This document shows, piece by piece, positions 8,811-17,464 of a DNA stretch of 64,000 nucleotides. Origin of the DNA: an uncultured Piscinibacter sp. (GTDB taxonomy: Bacteria > Pseudomonadota > Gammaproteobacteria > Burkholderiales > Burkholderiaceae_C); NCBI RefSeq assembly GCF_937952055.1, contig NZ_CALFYO010000021.1, forward strand, positions 310,001 to 374,000. The letters are read 5' to 3'. Below the pieces are notes generated by a model. It was not told the DNA's origin, made no database searches, and worked only from the letters and a program-made list of their open reading frames with translations. Every line of letters starts with the position of its first letter. Position 1 is the stretch's first letter. The position numbers were made by a program, and so were the translations under genes.

Positions 8811-10475
8811 TTACAGCAGCACCCGGCGGAAGTCCGCCAGGATCTGACCGAGGTAGGCGTTGAAGCGGGCTGCCGCCGCGCCGTCGATGACGCGGTGGTC
8901 CCACGACAGCGACAACGGCAGCATCAACCGCGGCACGAACTGCTTGCCGTCCCAGCGCGGCTCGGTGCTGCTCTTGCACACGCCGAGGATGGAGACCTCC
9001 GGCGCGTTGATGATCGGCGTGAAGTAGCGCCCGCCGATGCCGCCCAGCGAGCTGATCGAGAAGCAGCCGCCGCTCATCTCCGCCGGACTGAGCTTGCCGT
9101 CGCGCGCCTTCTTGGCCAGTTCGCTCATCTCCTGCGAGATCTGGAAGATGCCCTTCTTGTCGGCATCCTTAATCACCGGGACCATCAGGCCGTTGGGCGT
9201 GTCGGCGGCGAAGCCGATGTGGAAGTACTGCTTGAGCACGAGCTGGTCGCCGTCCAGCGAGGCGTTGAACTCGGGGAACTTCTTCAACGCCGCCACGCAG
9301 GCCTTGATGAGGAAGGCGAGCATGGTCACCTTGATGCCGCTCTTCTCGTTCTCCTTGTTCAGTTGCACGCGGAAGGCCTCGAGCTCGGTGATGTCGGCAT
9401 CGTCGTGGTTGGTGACGTGCGGGATGACCACCCAGTTGCGATGCAGGTTGGCGCCGCTGATCTTCTTGATGCGCCCGAGTTCCTTGCGCTCGATGGGGCC
9501 GAACTTGGCGAAGTCCACTTGCGGCCAGGGCAGCAGGCCGGGCAAGGCGCCGCCGCCCGCAGCCACGGCGGCCGCCGGCGCCTTGGCCTTCTGGGCCTGG
9601 GTCTGCACGGAGCCGGCCATCACGCCCTTGACGAAGCCCTGCACGTCTTCCTGCGTGATGCGACCCTTCGGGCCCGTGCCCCTGACTTCATCCAGCGGCA
9701 CGCCGAGTTCGCGCGCGAGCCTGCGGATCGTCGGCGAGGCGTGCGGCAGGCCGGTCTTGACCACCGTGGGTTCGTGCACCGGCAGCGCTGCCGTGGGCGA
9801 AACGCGGCCTGCAGCGGGAACGCTCGCCACTGCTGCCGCCGTGACGGCAGCCGACGCGGCAGCAGGCGCTGCGGCGGCGGCCGGCGCGGCAGCGCCTCCG
9901 GTCGCCTCCACGATGGCCACCACGCTGCCCTGGCTGACCTTGTCACCGAGCTTGACCTTGACCTCCCTGACGACGCCGGCGTGGGAGGAGGGAATTTCCA
10001 TCGAGGCCTTGTCGCTCTCGACGGTGATCAGGCTCTGCTCGACCTTGATGGTGTCGCCGGGTTTGACGAACACCTCGATCACCGCGACCTCGTCGAAGTC
10101 GCCGATGTCGGGCACGAGCACCTCGACCGGGCCGGCAGCCGCCGCCGGCGCAGCGGCGACCGGCACCGGCACCGCGGCCGCCACCGGCGCCGCAGCAGCC
10201 GCCGCCGTCGAAGCCGCGGGTGCGCTCGCGCCTGCCCCATCGGCCTCGAGCAGCAGCACCAGCGTGCCTTCGCTGACCGTGTCGCCGATCTTGACCTTGA
10301 GTTCCTTGACCACGCCGGCATGCGAGGACGGGATCTCCATCGAGGCCTTGTCGCTCTCGACGGTGATCAGCGACTGCTCCGCCTTCACCGTGTCGCCCGG
10401 CTTGACCAGCACCTCGATGACGGCCACGTCCTTGAAGTCCCCGATGTCGGGGACCTTGACTTCCACTACTGCCAT
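8811..10475 (-). CDS. aceF: Dihydrolipoyllysine acetyltransferase (pyruvate dehydrogenase E2), two lipoyl domains
   Basis: 554 residues: lipoyl domain 1 (about 1-75), Ala/Pro linker, lipoyl domain 2 (about 117-195), a second linker, a peripheral subunit-binding domain (ASPTIRRLARELGVPLDEVRG, about 250-285) and the catalytic acyltransferase domain ending in LSWDHRVIDGAAAARF with the active-site His. It transfers acetyl groups from E1-bound hydroxyethyl-TPP to CoA and forms the core of the complex. It lies between aceE (18 bases upstream) and lpdA. The two lipoyl domains are nearly identical to each other and to that of LpdA. Confidence 0.96.
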   Translation of the reverse strand: MAVVEVKVPDIGDFKDVAVIEVLVKPGDTVKAEQSLITVESDKASMEIPSSHAGVVKELKVKIGDTVSEGTLVLLLEADGAGASAPAASTAAAAAAPVAAAVPVPVAAAPAAAAGPVEVLVPDIGDFDEVAVIEVFVKPGDTIKVEQSLITVESDKASMEIPSSHAGVVREVKVKLGDKVSQGSVVAIVEATGGAAAPAAAAAPAAASAAVTAAAVASVPAAGRVSPTAALPVHEPTVVKTGLPHASPTIRRLARELGVPLDEVRGTGPKGRITQEDVQGFVKGVMAGSVQTQAQKAKAPAAAVAAGGGALPGLLPWPQVDFAKFGPIERKELGRIKKISGANLHRNWVVIPHVTNHDDADITELEAFRVQLNKENEKSGIKVTMLAFLIKACVAALKKFPEFNASLDGDQLVLKQYFHIGFAADTPNGLMVPVIKDADKKGIFQISQEMSELAKKARDGKLSPAEMSGGCFSISSLGGIGGRYFTPIINAPEVSILGVCKSSTEPRWDGKQFVPRLMLPLSLSWDHRVIDGAAAARFNAYLGQILADFRRVLL

Positions 10476-10493
10476 GACTTGTCTCCGTCGTCG

Positions 10494-13199
10494 TTATGCG
10501 TACAGCGGGTTGATCTTGTCGACGTTGATGCCGTACTTCTTGATCGCCTCGGCCACCTTCGCGGCCGGCACCGTGCCCTCGTCGGACAGCGCCTTCAGCG
10601 CCGCGACGACGATGTAGTGGCGGTTCACCTCGAAGTGCTCGCGCAGCTTGCTGCGGAAGTCGCTGCGGCCGAAACCGTCCGTGCCCAGCACCTTGTAGGC
10701 GCGTCCCTTGGGGATGAAGGCACGGATCTGCTCGGCGAAGTTCTTCATGTAGTCGGTCGACGCCACCACCGGACCGGCATGCGGCTCGAGTTGCTGCGTC
10801 ACGAACGCAACGCGCGGCTTCTCCGTCGGGTGCAGCAGGTTCCAGCGTTCGACGTCCTGGCCGTCACGCGCCAGCTCGTTGAAGCTCGGGCAGCTCCAAA
10901 CGTTGGCGGCCACGCCCCACTCCTTCTCGAGCAGTTCCTTGGCCGCCTGCGACTCGCGCAGGATGGTGCCGCTGCCCAGCAGGTTCACCCGCGGCGTCTT
11001 CTTCTTGCCCTCCTCGAGCAGGTACATGCCCTTGATGATCTGCTCCTCGGTGCCCGCCTTCAGGCCCGGCATCGGGTAGTTCTCGTTGAGCAGCGTCAGG
11101 TAATAGAAGACGTTGTCCTGCTTCTCCACCATGCGTTTGAGGCCATGGTGCAGGATCACGCCGACCTCGTGCGCGAAGGTGGGGTCGTAGCAGATGCAGT
11201 TCGGAATGGTGCCGGCGAGGATGTGGCTGTGCCCGTCCTCGTGCTGCAGGCCCTCGCCGTTGAGCGTGGTGCGCCCCGAGGTGCCGCCGAGCAGGAATCC
11301 GCGCGCCTGCATGTCCCCCGCCGCCCAGGCCATGTCGCCGATGCGCTGGAAGCCGAACATCGAGTAGTACACGTAGAACGGCACCATGATGCGGTTGTTC
11401 GTCGAGTACGACGTCGCCGCGGCGATCCAGGAGCCCATGCCGCCGGCCTCGTTGATGCCCTCCTGCAGGATCTGGCCCGCCTTGTCCTCGCGGTAGTACA
11501 TCACCTGATCCTTGTCGACCGGCGTGTACTGCTGCCCCGCGGGGTTGTAGATGCCGATCTGGCGGAACAGACCTTCCATGCCGAAGGTGCGCGCCTCGTC
11601 GACGAGGATGGGCACGACGCGCGGCCCCAGCGCCTGGTCGCGCAGCAGCTGGGTCAGGAAGCGAACGTAGGCCTGCGTGGTGCTGATCTCGCGGCCTTCG
11701 GCGGTGGGCTCGAGCACGGCCTTGAAGGTCTCGAGCGCGGGCACCGTGAACTGCTCGTCGGCCTTGGTGCGGCGCTTCGGCAGGTAGCCCCCCAGCGCCT
11801 TGCGGCGCTCGTGCAGGTAGCGCATCTCCGGCGTGTCGTCGGCCGGCTTGTAGAACGGGATGTCGGCCAGCTTGTCGTCCGGGATCGGCATGTTGAAGCG
11901 GTCGCGGAAGGCGCGCACGTCCTCGTCGATCAGCTTCTTGGTCTGGTGCGCGGTGTTCTTACCCTCGCCGCTCTTGCCCATGCCGAAGCCCTTCACCGTC
12001 TTGATCAGCAGCACGGTGGGCTGGCCCTTGTGGCTGTTGGCGCGATGGAAGGCCGCGTAGACCTTCTGCGGATCATGGCCGCCGCGCTGCAGCCGCCAGA
12101 TGTCCTCGTCGCTCATCTTCGCGACCATCTCGAGCAGCTTGGGGTGGCGGCCGAAGAAGTTCTTGCGCACGAAGGCGCCGTCGTTGGCCTTCATCGCCTG
12201 GTAGTCGCCGTCGACCACGTCCATCATCACCTTGCGCAGGATGCCTTCCTTGTCGCGGGCGAGCAGCGGGTCCCAGTAGCTGCCCCACAGCAGCTTGATG
12301 ACGTTCCAGCCGGAGCCGCGGAACTCGCCCTCCAGCTCCTGGATGATCTTGCCGTTGCCGCGCACCGGGCCGTCCAGGCGCTGCAGGTTGCAGTTGATGA
12401 CGAAGATCAGGTTGTCGAGCTTCTCGCGGGCAGCCAGGCCGATGGCGCCGAGCGATTCGGGCTCGTCCATCTCGCCGTCGCCGCAGAACACCCAGACCTT
12501 GCGATTGGCAGTGTCGGCGATGCCGCGCGCATGCAGGTACTTCAGGAATCGCGCCTGGTAGATCGCCATCAGCGGGCCCAGGCCCATCGAGACGGTGGGG
12601 AACTGCCAGAACTCGGGCATCAGCTTCGGGTGCGGATAGCTGGAGATGCCCTTGCCGTCGACCTCCTGGCGGAAGTTCAGCAGTTGCTCCTCGGTCAGCC
12701 GCCCTTCCATGTAGGCGCGCGCATAGACGCCCGGCGAGCTGTGCCCCTGGATGTAGAGCAGGTCGCCGCCGTGGCCTTCGCTCTCGGCGTGCCAGAAGTG
12801 GTTGAAGCCGGTGCCGAACATCGTCGCCAGCGAGGCGAAGCTGGAGATGTGGCCGCCGAGGTCGCCGCCGTCGGCCGGGTGCAGGCGATTCGCCTTCACC
12901 ACCATCGCCATGGCGTTCCAGCGCATGTAGGTACGCAGCCGCTCCTCGATCTCGACGTTGCCGGGCGTCCGCTCTTCCTGGTCGGCCGGGATGGTGTTGA
13001 CGTAGGCCGTGTTGGCCGAGAACGGCACATCGATGCCGGCCTGGCGCGCGTGGTCGATCAGTTGCTCGAGCAGGAAGTGGGCGCGCTCGCCGCCTTCGGT
13101 GCCGATGACGGCCGACAGGGCGTCGAGCCACTCGCGGGTTTCCTGCGCGTCCGCATCGTTGGCGGCCGCACCGAGGAACGAATCAGGCACTGCTGACAT
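10494..13199 (-). CDS. aceE: Pyruvate dehydrogenase E1, homodimeric type
   Basis: 901 residues from the ATG at 13199 (MSAVPDSFLGAAANDADAQE), the normal length for AceE. The open frame continues upstream to 14162, but that part overlaps the divergent sensor kinase and does not resemble a protein. The thiamine-diphosphate motif is clear (GDGEMDEPES...NLIFVINCNLQRLDGPV). It decarboxylates pyruvate and reductively acetylates the lipoyl groups of AceF. First gene of aceE-aceF-lpdA; the 177-base gap to the kinase gene must hold its promoter. Confidence 0.97.
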   Translation of the reverse strand: MSAVPDSFLGAAANDADAQETREWLDALSAVIGTEGGERAHFLLEQLIDHARQAGIDVPFSANTAYVNTIPADQEERTPGNVEIEERLRTYMRWNAMAMVVKANRLHPADGGDLGGHISSFASLATMFGTGFNHFWHAESEGHGGDLLYIQGHSSPGVYARAYMEGRLTEEQLLNFRQEVDGKGISSYPHPKLMPEFWQFPTVSMGLGPLMAIYQARFLKYLHARGIADTANRKVWVFCGDGEMDEPESLGAIGLAAREKLDNLIFVINCNLQRLDGPVRGNGKIIQELEGEFRGSGWNVIKLLWGSYWDPLLARDKEGILRKVMMDVVDGDYQAMKANDGAFVRKNFFGRHPKLLEMVAKMSDEDIWRLQRGGHDPQKVYAAFHRANSHKGQPTVLLIKTVKGFGMGKSGEGKNTAHQTKKLIDEDVRAFRDRFNMPIPDDKLADIPFYKPADDTPEMRYLHERRKALGGYLPKRRTKADEQFTVPALETFKAVLEPTAEGREISTTQAYVRFLTQLLRDQALGPRVVPILVDEARTFGMEGLFRQIGIYNPAGQQYTPVDKDQVMYYREDKAGQILQEGINEAGGMGSWIAAATSYSTNNRIMVPFYVYYSMFGFQRIGDMAWAAGDMQARGFLLGGTSGRTTLNGEGLQHEDGHSHILAGTIPNCICYDPTFAHEVGVILHHGLKRMVEKQDNVFYYLTLLNENYPMPGLKAGTEEQIIKGMYLLEEGKKKTPRVNLLGSGTILRESQAAKELLEKEWGVAANVWSCPSFNELARDGQDVERWNLLHPTEKPRVAFVTQQLEPHAGPVVASTDYMKNFAEQIRAFIPKGRAYKVLGTDGFGRSDFRSKLREHFEVNRHYIVVAALKALSDEGTVPAAKVAEAIKKYGINVDKINPLYA

Positions 13200-13376
13200 G
13201 CTTGTCTCCTGGGGTGATTTCTGGGTGGCCGCGAGTGTCGCACAAGCCGATTCAATTTTCAAATAGTGCGAGTCACTTTCACAATATGGAATCCCACGGC
13301 CTACCCGAGCCCCGAACGATGGGGCCGTCGACTCCGCCGCAGCAGGCGCAACGCCTTGCCCGCCGATAATCCGCGC
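13200..13376. other. Intergenic region between aceE and the sensor kinase
   Basis: A 177-base divergent promoter region. Bases 13250-13290 are markedly AT-rich compared with their surroundings (tcaattttcaaatagtgc), which suits promoter boxes for aceE. I could not identify a PdhR-type operator or convincing -35/-10 pairs. Confidence 0.4.
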
Positions 13377-15908
13377 ATGCAACCCGTCCACGATGTCGCC
13401 ACCCCGGCGCGCGCCCCGAAGAGCTGGCCACAGCGCCTGTTCGGCCGCTGGTGGCGACGCCAGTCGCCAGCCCGCCAGGACCGCTACGCAACGCTCGGTC
13501 CGCTGGTCTCGGTGTTGCTGTTCCTCGCGGCCATCATCTCGGCCTTCTGGTACTTGCGCAACGAGGAAATCGAGCGTGAGCAGGCCTCGGTGAAGCGCGA
13601 CACCGAAATCGCCCAGCAGCAGATCCGCCTGCGTCTGATCGAGAACCAGGAGCAACTGGTGCGCATCGCGCGCGAGATCGGCACGCGCACCATCGACCAG
13701 GAGGAGTTCCTCGGCCAAGCCGCCTCGTTCACACGCGAGCGGCCGGAGATCACCGCACTGATGTGGATCGGGGCCAACCGCGCGCGCAAGGCGAGCTACT
13801 CGGCCACCACCTTCCTCGCCGAGACCGGCGCGGCGCCTGAGACGGCCGGTGCCGAGCGGCCGCCCGAGCCCGATGCGGCCTTCGATGCGGCGCGCGAGCT
13901 GCGCCAGCCGGTCTACTCGCGCCCGTTCACCGACCGGCACGGCACCGCCGTGTTCCAGGTCCATGTGCCGCTGATCGACCGCGCCGCCTTCGCCGGCTCG
14001 CTGGTCGCGGAGTACTCGGTCGAAAGCCTGGTGCGCTACTTCGTGCCCGCCGAGGTCTCGAACCGCCACGCGATCGCCCTGCTCGACGCCAGCGACCGCA
14101 CGCTGGCCAGCACCGTGACCAGCATGCCCGGCGCCACCTCGCGCCGCGCGCAGATCGTGCACGACGTGCCGGTGGCGCCGGCGGGCAACGGCCTGTTCCT
14201 GCGCGGCCAGGGCTACCGCACCTCAATCGGCCTGATCTCGAACACGCTGTTCTGGATGGTCGCCGCGCTGTCGGTGCTCACGGTGTGGATGCTGCTCGGC
14301 ACCTGGCGCCACATGCGCCGACGCCTGCAGATGCAGAGCGCGCTGGTCACCGAGACGAACTTCCGCCGGGCGATGGAGAACTCCATGCTCACCGGCATGC
14401 GCGCGATGGACATGGAGGGACGCATCACCTACGTGAACCCGGCCTTCTGCGCGATGACCGGGTTCCTGGAATCGGAACTGATCGGGCGCCGCCCGCCCTT
14501 CCCCTACTGGCCGCCGGACCGCTTCGAGGAGAACAACCGGTTGCTGCAGCAGGAACTGCAGGGCCGCAGCCCGGCGGGCGGCATCGAGGTGAAGGTGATG
14601 CGCAAGGACGGCTCGCTGTTCGACTCGCGCATGTATGTCTCGCCGCTGATCGACCCGCGTGGCCAGCAGACCGGCTGGATGACCTCGATGACGAACATCA
14701 CCGAGGCCAAGCGCATCCGCGACCAGCTCTCCGCCTCGCACGAGCGCTTCACGACGGTGCTCGAGGGACTCGACGCCGCGGTATCGGTGTTGTCGGTGCA
14801 GCAGTCGGAATTGCTGTTCGCCAACCGCTCTTACCGCCTGTGGTTCGGCGCCGATGCGCGCGGCCACGCGCTGCTCGCCGGCGGCGAGCCTTCGCCGTTC
14901 GAGAACAGCGAGTTCGGCGACACCATCGAGTCGCTCGGCGGCCTGCCGACCACCGAGCTGACCGAGGCCAGTTCCGACTCGCGAGAGGTCTTCATCGAAC
15001 CGCTGCGCAAGTGGTTCGACGTGCGCACGCGCTACCTGCAGTGGACCGACGGTCGCCTGGCGCAGATGCTGATTGCCACCGACATCACGGCGCGCCGCAA
15101 TGCCGAGAACCTCGCAGCCAACCAGGCCGAGAAGGCGCAGGTAACCAGTCGGCTGGTGACGATGGGCGAGATGGCCTCGTCGGTGGCCCACGAACTGAAC
15201 CAGCCGCTGACCGCCATCACCAATTACTGCAACGGCATGGTCACGCGCGTGCGCAACGACGCGATCGGCAAGGACGACCTGATCGCGGCGCTGGAAAAGA
15301 CCGCGCGGCAGGCGCAGCGCGCCGGGCAGATCATCCACCGCATCCGCGCCTTCGTGAAGCGCAGCGAGCCTCAGCGCCAGCCGGCGCAGGCGCGCGACAT
15401 CGTGGAAGACGCGATCGAGCTCGCCGGCATCGAACTGCGCCGGCGCAACGTGGCGATCTCGACCTACGTCGCGCAGCGGCTGCCCACCCTGATGGTCGAC
15501 CCGATCCTGATCGAGCAGGTCGTGCTCAACCTGGTGAAGAACGCCGCCGAGGCGATCGACAATGCGCAACTGCCGCCCAAGCGGCGCAGCATCGAGCTGC
15601 GCGTCGTGCCGCGCCACACCCCCGAGGAGGGGGGCGTGATCGAGTTCACGGTGACCGACATGGGCCCCGGCCTCAAGGAGGAGGTGATCGCCCGCATGTA
15701 CGAGGCATTCTTCTCCACCAAGACCGACGGACTGGGCATCGGCCTGTCGCTGTGCCGCTCGATCATCGAGAGCCACCGAGGGCGGATCAAGGCGCAGAAC
15801 CTCTACAATGGCGACATCATCGTGGGCTGCAGATTCTCGTTCACGCTGCCGGTCGATATCACCCGCAGCGACGCCCATCCGATCCCTCAATCGACCGCCG
15901 TCTCATGA
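13377..15908 (+). CDS. Membrane PAS-domain sensor histidine kinase
   Basis: 843 residues from ATG 13377 (MQPVHDVATPARAPKSWPQR). The first membrane helix is at about 40-60 (LVSVLLFLAAIISAFWYL) and the second at about 285-305 (FWMVAALSVLTVWMLLG), bracketing a periplasmic CHASE-like region. A PAS domain (about 330-445, YVNPAFCAMTGF), a second PAS-like region (about 460-580), HisKA with the phospho-acceptor His in SVAHELNQPLTAITNY near 605, and HATPase_c (GPGLKEEVIARMYEAFFSTK, GLGIGLSLCRSI) follow. This arrangement is typical of kinases paired with FixJ/TtrR-type regulators. Its stop overlaps the regulator start by four bases (ATGA). The signal is unknown. Confidence 0.88.
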   Translation: MQPVHDVATPARAPKSWPQRLFGRWWRRQSPARQDRYATLGPLVSVLLFLAAIISAFWYLRNEEIEREQASVKRDTEIAQQQIRLRLIENQEQLVRIAREIGTRTIDQEEFLGQAASFTRERPEITALMWIGANRARKASYSATTFLAETGAAPETAGAERPPEPDAAFDAARELRQPVYSRPFTDRHGTAVFQVHVPLIDRAAFAGSLVAEYSVESLVRYFVPAEVSNRHAIALLDASDRTLASTVTSMPGATSRRAQIVHDVPVAPAGNGLFLRGQGYRTSIGLISNTLFWMVAALSVLTVWMLLGTWRHMRRRLQMQSALVTETNFRRAMENSMLTGMRAMDMEGRITYVNPAFCAMTGFLESELIGRRPPFPYWPPDRFEENNRLLQQELQGRSPAGGIEVKVMRKDGSLFDSRMYVSPLIDPRGQQTGWMTSMTNITEAKRIRDQLSASHERFTTVLEGLDAAVSVLSVQQSELLFANRSYRLWFGADARGHALLAGGEPSPFENSEFGDTIESLGGLPTTELTEASSDSREVFIEPLRKWFDVRTRYLQWTDGRLAQMLIATDITARRNAENLAANQAEKAQVTSRLVTMGEMASSVAHELNQPLTAITNYCNGMVTRVRNDAIGKDDLIAALEKTARQAQRAGQIIHRIRAFVKRSEPQRQPAQARDIVEDAIELAGIELRRRNVAISTYVAQRLPTLMVDPILIEQVVLNLVKNAAEAIDNAQLPPKRRSIELRVVPRHTPEEGGVIEFTVTDMGPGLKEEVIARMYEAFFSTKTDGLGIGLSLCRSIIESHRGRIKAQNLYNGDIIVGCRFSFTLPVDITRSDAHPIPQSTAVS

Positions 15909-16528
15909 GCCTGATCCCCAAGAAAGGCACCGTCTACGTCGTCGACGACGACGAGGCCGTGCGCGACTCTCTGCAGTGGCTGCTCGAGGGCAAGGACTAC
16001 CGCGTCAAGTGCTTCGACTCGGCCGAGTCCTTCCTGTCGCGCTTCGATCCGCGCGAGGTGGCCTGCCTGATCGCCGACATCCGCATGGACGGCATGAGCG
16101 GCCTGGAACTGCAGGACCGCCTGATGGAGCGCAAGAGCCCGCTGCCCATCGTCTTCATCACCGGCCACGGCGACGTGCCGATGGCGGTGACGACGATGAA
16201 GAAGGGGGCGATGGACTTCATCGAGAAGCCGTTCAAGGAAGAAGAGCTGCTCGGCCTGGTCGAGCGCATGCTCGACAGCGCGCGTGCCGCCTTCAGCCAG
16301 CATCAGGAGGCTGCCAGCCGCGACGCGCTGCTGTCGCGCCTGACGACGCGCGAGGCGCAGGTGCTCGAACGCATCGTCGCCGGCCGCCTCAACAAGCAGA
16401 TCGCCGATGACCTGGGCATCAGCATCAAGACGGTGGAGGCGCACCGCGCCAACATCATGGAGAAGCTCAACGCCAACACCGTGGCCGACCTGCTGAAGAT
16501 CGCACTCGGCGCGCAAGCCAAGGCCTGA
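15905..16528 (+). CDS. FixJ-family response regulator
   Basis: 207 residues. Receiver domain with acidic pocket VVDDDEAV and phospho-acceptor Asp58 in LIADIRMDGMSG, switch residues in FITGHGDVPMAV and Lys in DFIEKPFKEEEL. A LuxR-type helix-turn-helix follows at about 138-200 (LTTREAQVLERIVAG...KQIADDLGISIKTVEAHRANIMEKL). Translationally coupled to the upstream kinase through a four-base overlap, so the two form a two-component pair. A rho-independent terminator follows at 16547-16575. Targets are unknown; the divergent pyruvate dehydrogenase operon is a possible target by position only. Confidence 0.9.
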   Translation: MSLIPKKGTVYVVDDDEAVRDSLQWLLEGKDYRVKCFDSAESFLSRFDPREVACLIADIRMDGMSGLELQDRLMERKSPLPIVFITGHGDVPMAVTTMKKGAMDFIEKPFKEEELLGLVERMLDSARAAFSQHQEAASRDALLSRLTTREAQVLERIVAGRLNKQIADDLGISIKTVEAHRANIMEKLNANTVADLLKIALGAQAKA

Positions 16529-16546
16529 ACGTTCACCACCCCATCG

Positions 16547-16575
16547 AGGCCGCTGCGAAGCGGCCTTTGTTCTTT
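16547..16575 (+). terminator. Rho-independent terminator after the two-component pair
   Basis: Perfect 8-bp stem AGGCCGCT / AGCGGCCT with the 4-base loop GCGA, followed by TTGTTCTTT. It lies directly upstream of the folD ribosome-binding site, so folD probably depends on read-through or on its own promoter inside the regulator gene. Confidence 0.7.
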
Positions 16576-16591
16576 GAAGGAGCCGACCGAC

Positions 16592-17455
16592 ATGAGCGCC
16601 CAATTGATCGACGGCAACGCGCTGGCCAAGAAGACGCGTGCCGCGGTGGCCCGGCGCGTCGCGGCGCTGGCCGAGATGGGCCATCGCCCCGGCCTGGCGG
16701 TGATCCTGGTCGGCCACAACCCGGCTTCGCAGGTCTACGTGAAGCACAAGGTTGCGGACTGCGAGAGCGTCGGCATGCACTCGGTGCTCGACCGCCACCC
16801 GGCCAACCTGCCCGAGGTCGAGCTGCTCGCGCGCATCCGCGCGCTCAATGTCGATCCGGACATCCACGGCGTCCTGGTGCAGCTGCCGCTGCCGGCGCAC
16901 ATCGACGCCAACAAGGTCATCGAGACGATCTCGCCGGCCAAGGACGTCGATGGCTTCCACGTCGCCAGCGCCGGCGCACTGATGATCGGACGGCCCGGCT
17001 TCAAGGCGTGCACGCCCTACGGCTGCATGAAGATGCTCGAGTCCATCGGCTGCGACCCCAAGGGCAAGCATGCGGTGGTGATCGGGCGCAGCAACATCGT
17101 CGGCAAGCCGATGGCGATGATGCTGCTGCAGGCCAACGCGACGGTCACCGTGTGCCACAGCGCCACACCCGACCTCGGCCACCACACTCGGCAGGCCGAC
17201 ATCGTGGTCGCGGCGGTGGGCAAGCGCAACGTCCTGACCGCCGACATGGTCAAGCCGGGTGCGGTGATCATCGACGTCGGCATGAATCGCGACGACCACG
17301 GCAAGCTCTGCGGCGATGTCGACTTCGGCGGCGTCTCGCAGGTGGCTGGCTGGATCACGCCGGTGCCCGGCGGCGTCGGACCGATGACGCGGGCCATGCT
17401 GCTCGTCAACACCATCGAGGCCGCGGAGCGCGCCGCCTCGACGCCGAACGCCTGA
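16592..17455 (+). CDS. folD: Bifunctional methylene-THF dehydrogenase / methenyl-THF cyclohydrolase
   Basis: 287 residues from ATG 16592, preceded by GAAGGAG at 16576-16582; an ATG 18 bases upstream is in frame but overlaps that site. Shows the FolD signatures: catalytic Lys in VYVKHKVADC, the PLP loop region GVLVQLPLPAH, SPAKDVDGFHV and the Rossmann signature VVIGRSNIVGKPMAMMLL, and PGGVGPMTRAML near the C-terminus. It interconverts 5,10-methylene- and 10-formyl-tetrahydrofolate in one-carbon metabolism. The next gene begins 9 bases later. Confidence 0.96.
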   Translation: MSAQLIDGNALAKKTRAAVARRVAALAEMGHRPGLAVILVGHNPASQVYVKHKVADCESVGMHSVLDRHPANLPEVELLARIRALNVDPDIHGVLVQLPLPAHIDANKVIETISPAKDVDGFHVASAGALMIGRPGFKACTPYGCMKMLESIGCDPKGKHAVVIGRSNIVGKPMAMMLLQANATVTVCHSATPDLGHHTRQADIVVAAVGKRNVLTADMVKPGAVIIDVGMNRDDHGKLCGDVDFGGVSQVAGWITPVPGGVGPMTRAMLLVNTIEAAERAASTPNA

Positions 17456-17464
17456 ACCGACACG

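Noticed and set aside
8502..13196. A 1564-codon open frame on the + strand across aceF and aceE
   Set aside because: It is antisense to the confidently identified aceEF genes, rich in His/Arg/Gln and without domains; a GC-codon-bias shadow.
13200..14162. N-terminal extension of AceE
   Set aside because: It overlaps the divergent sensor kinase and would make AceE over 300 residues longer than any known member.
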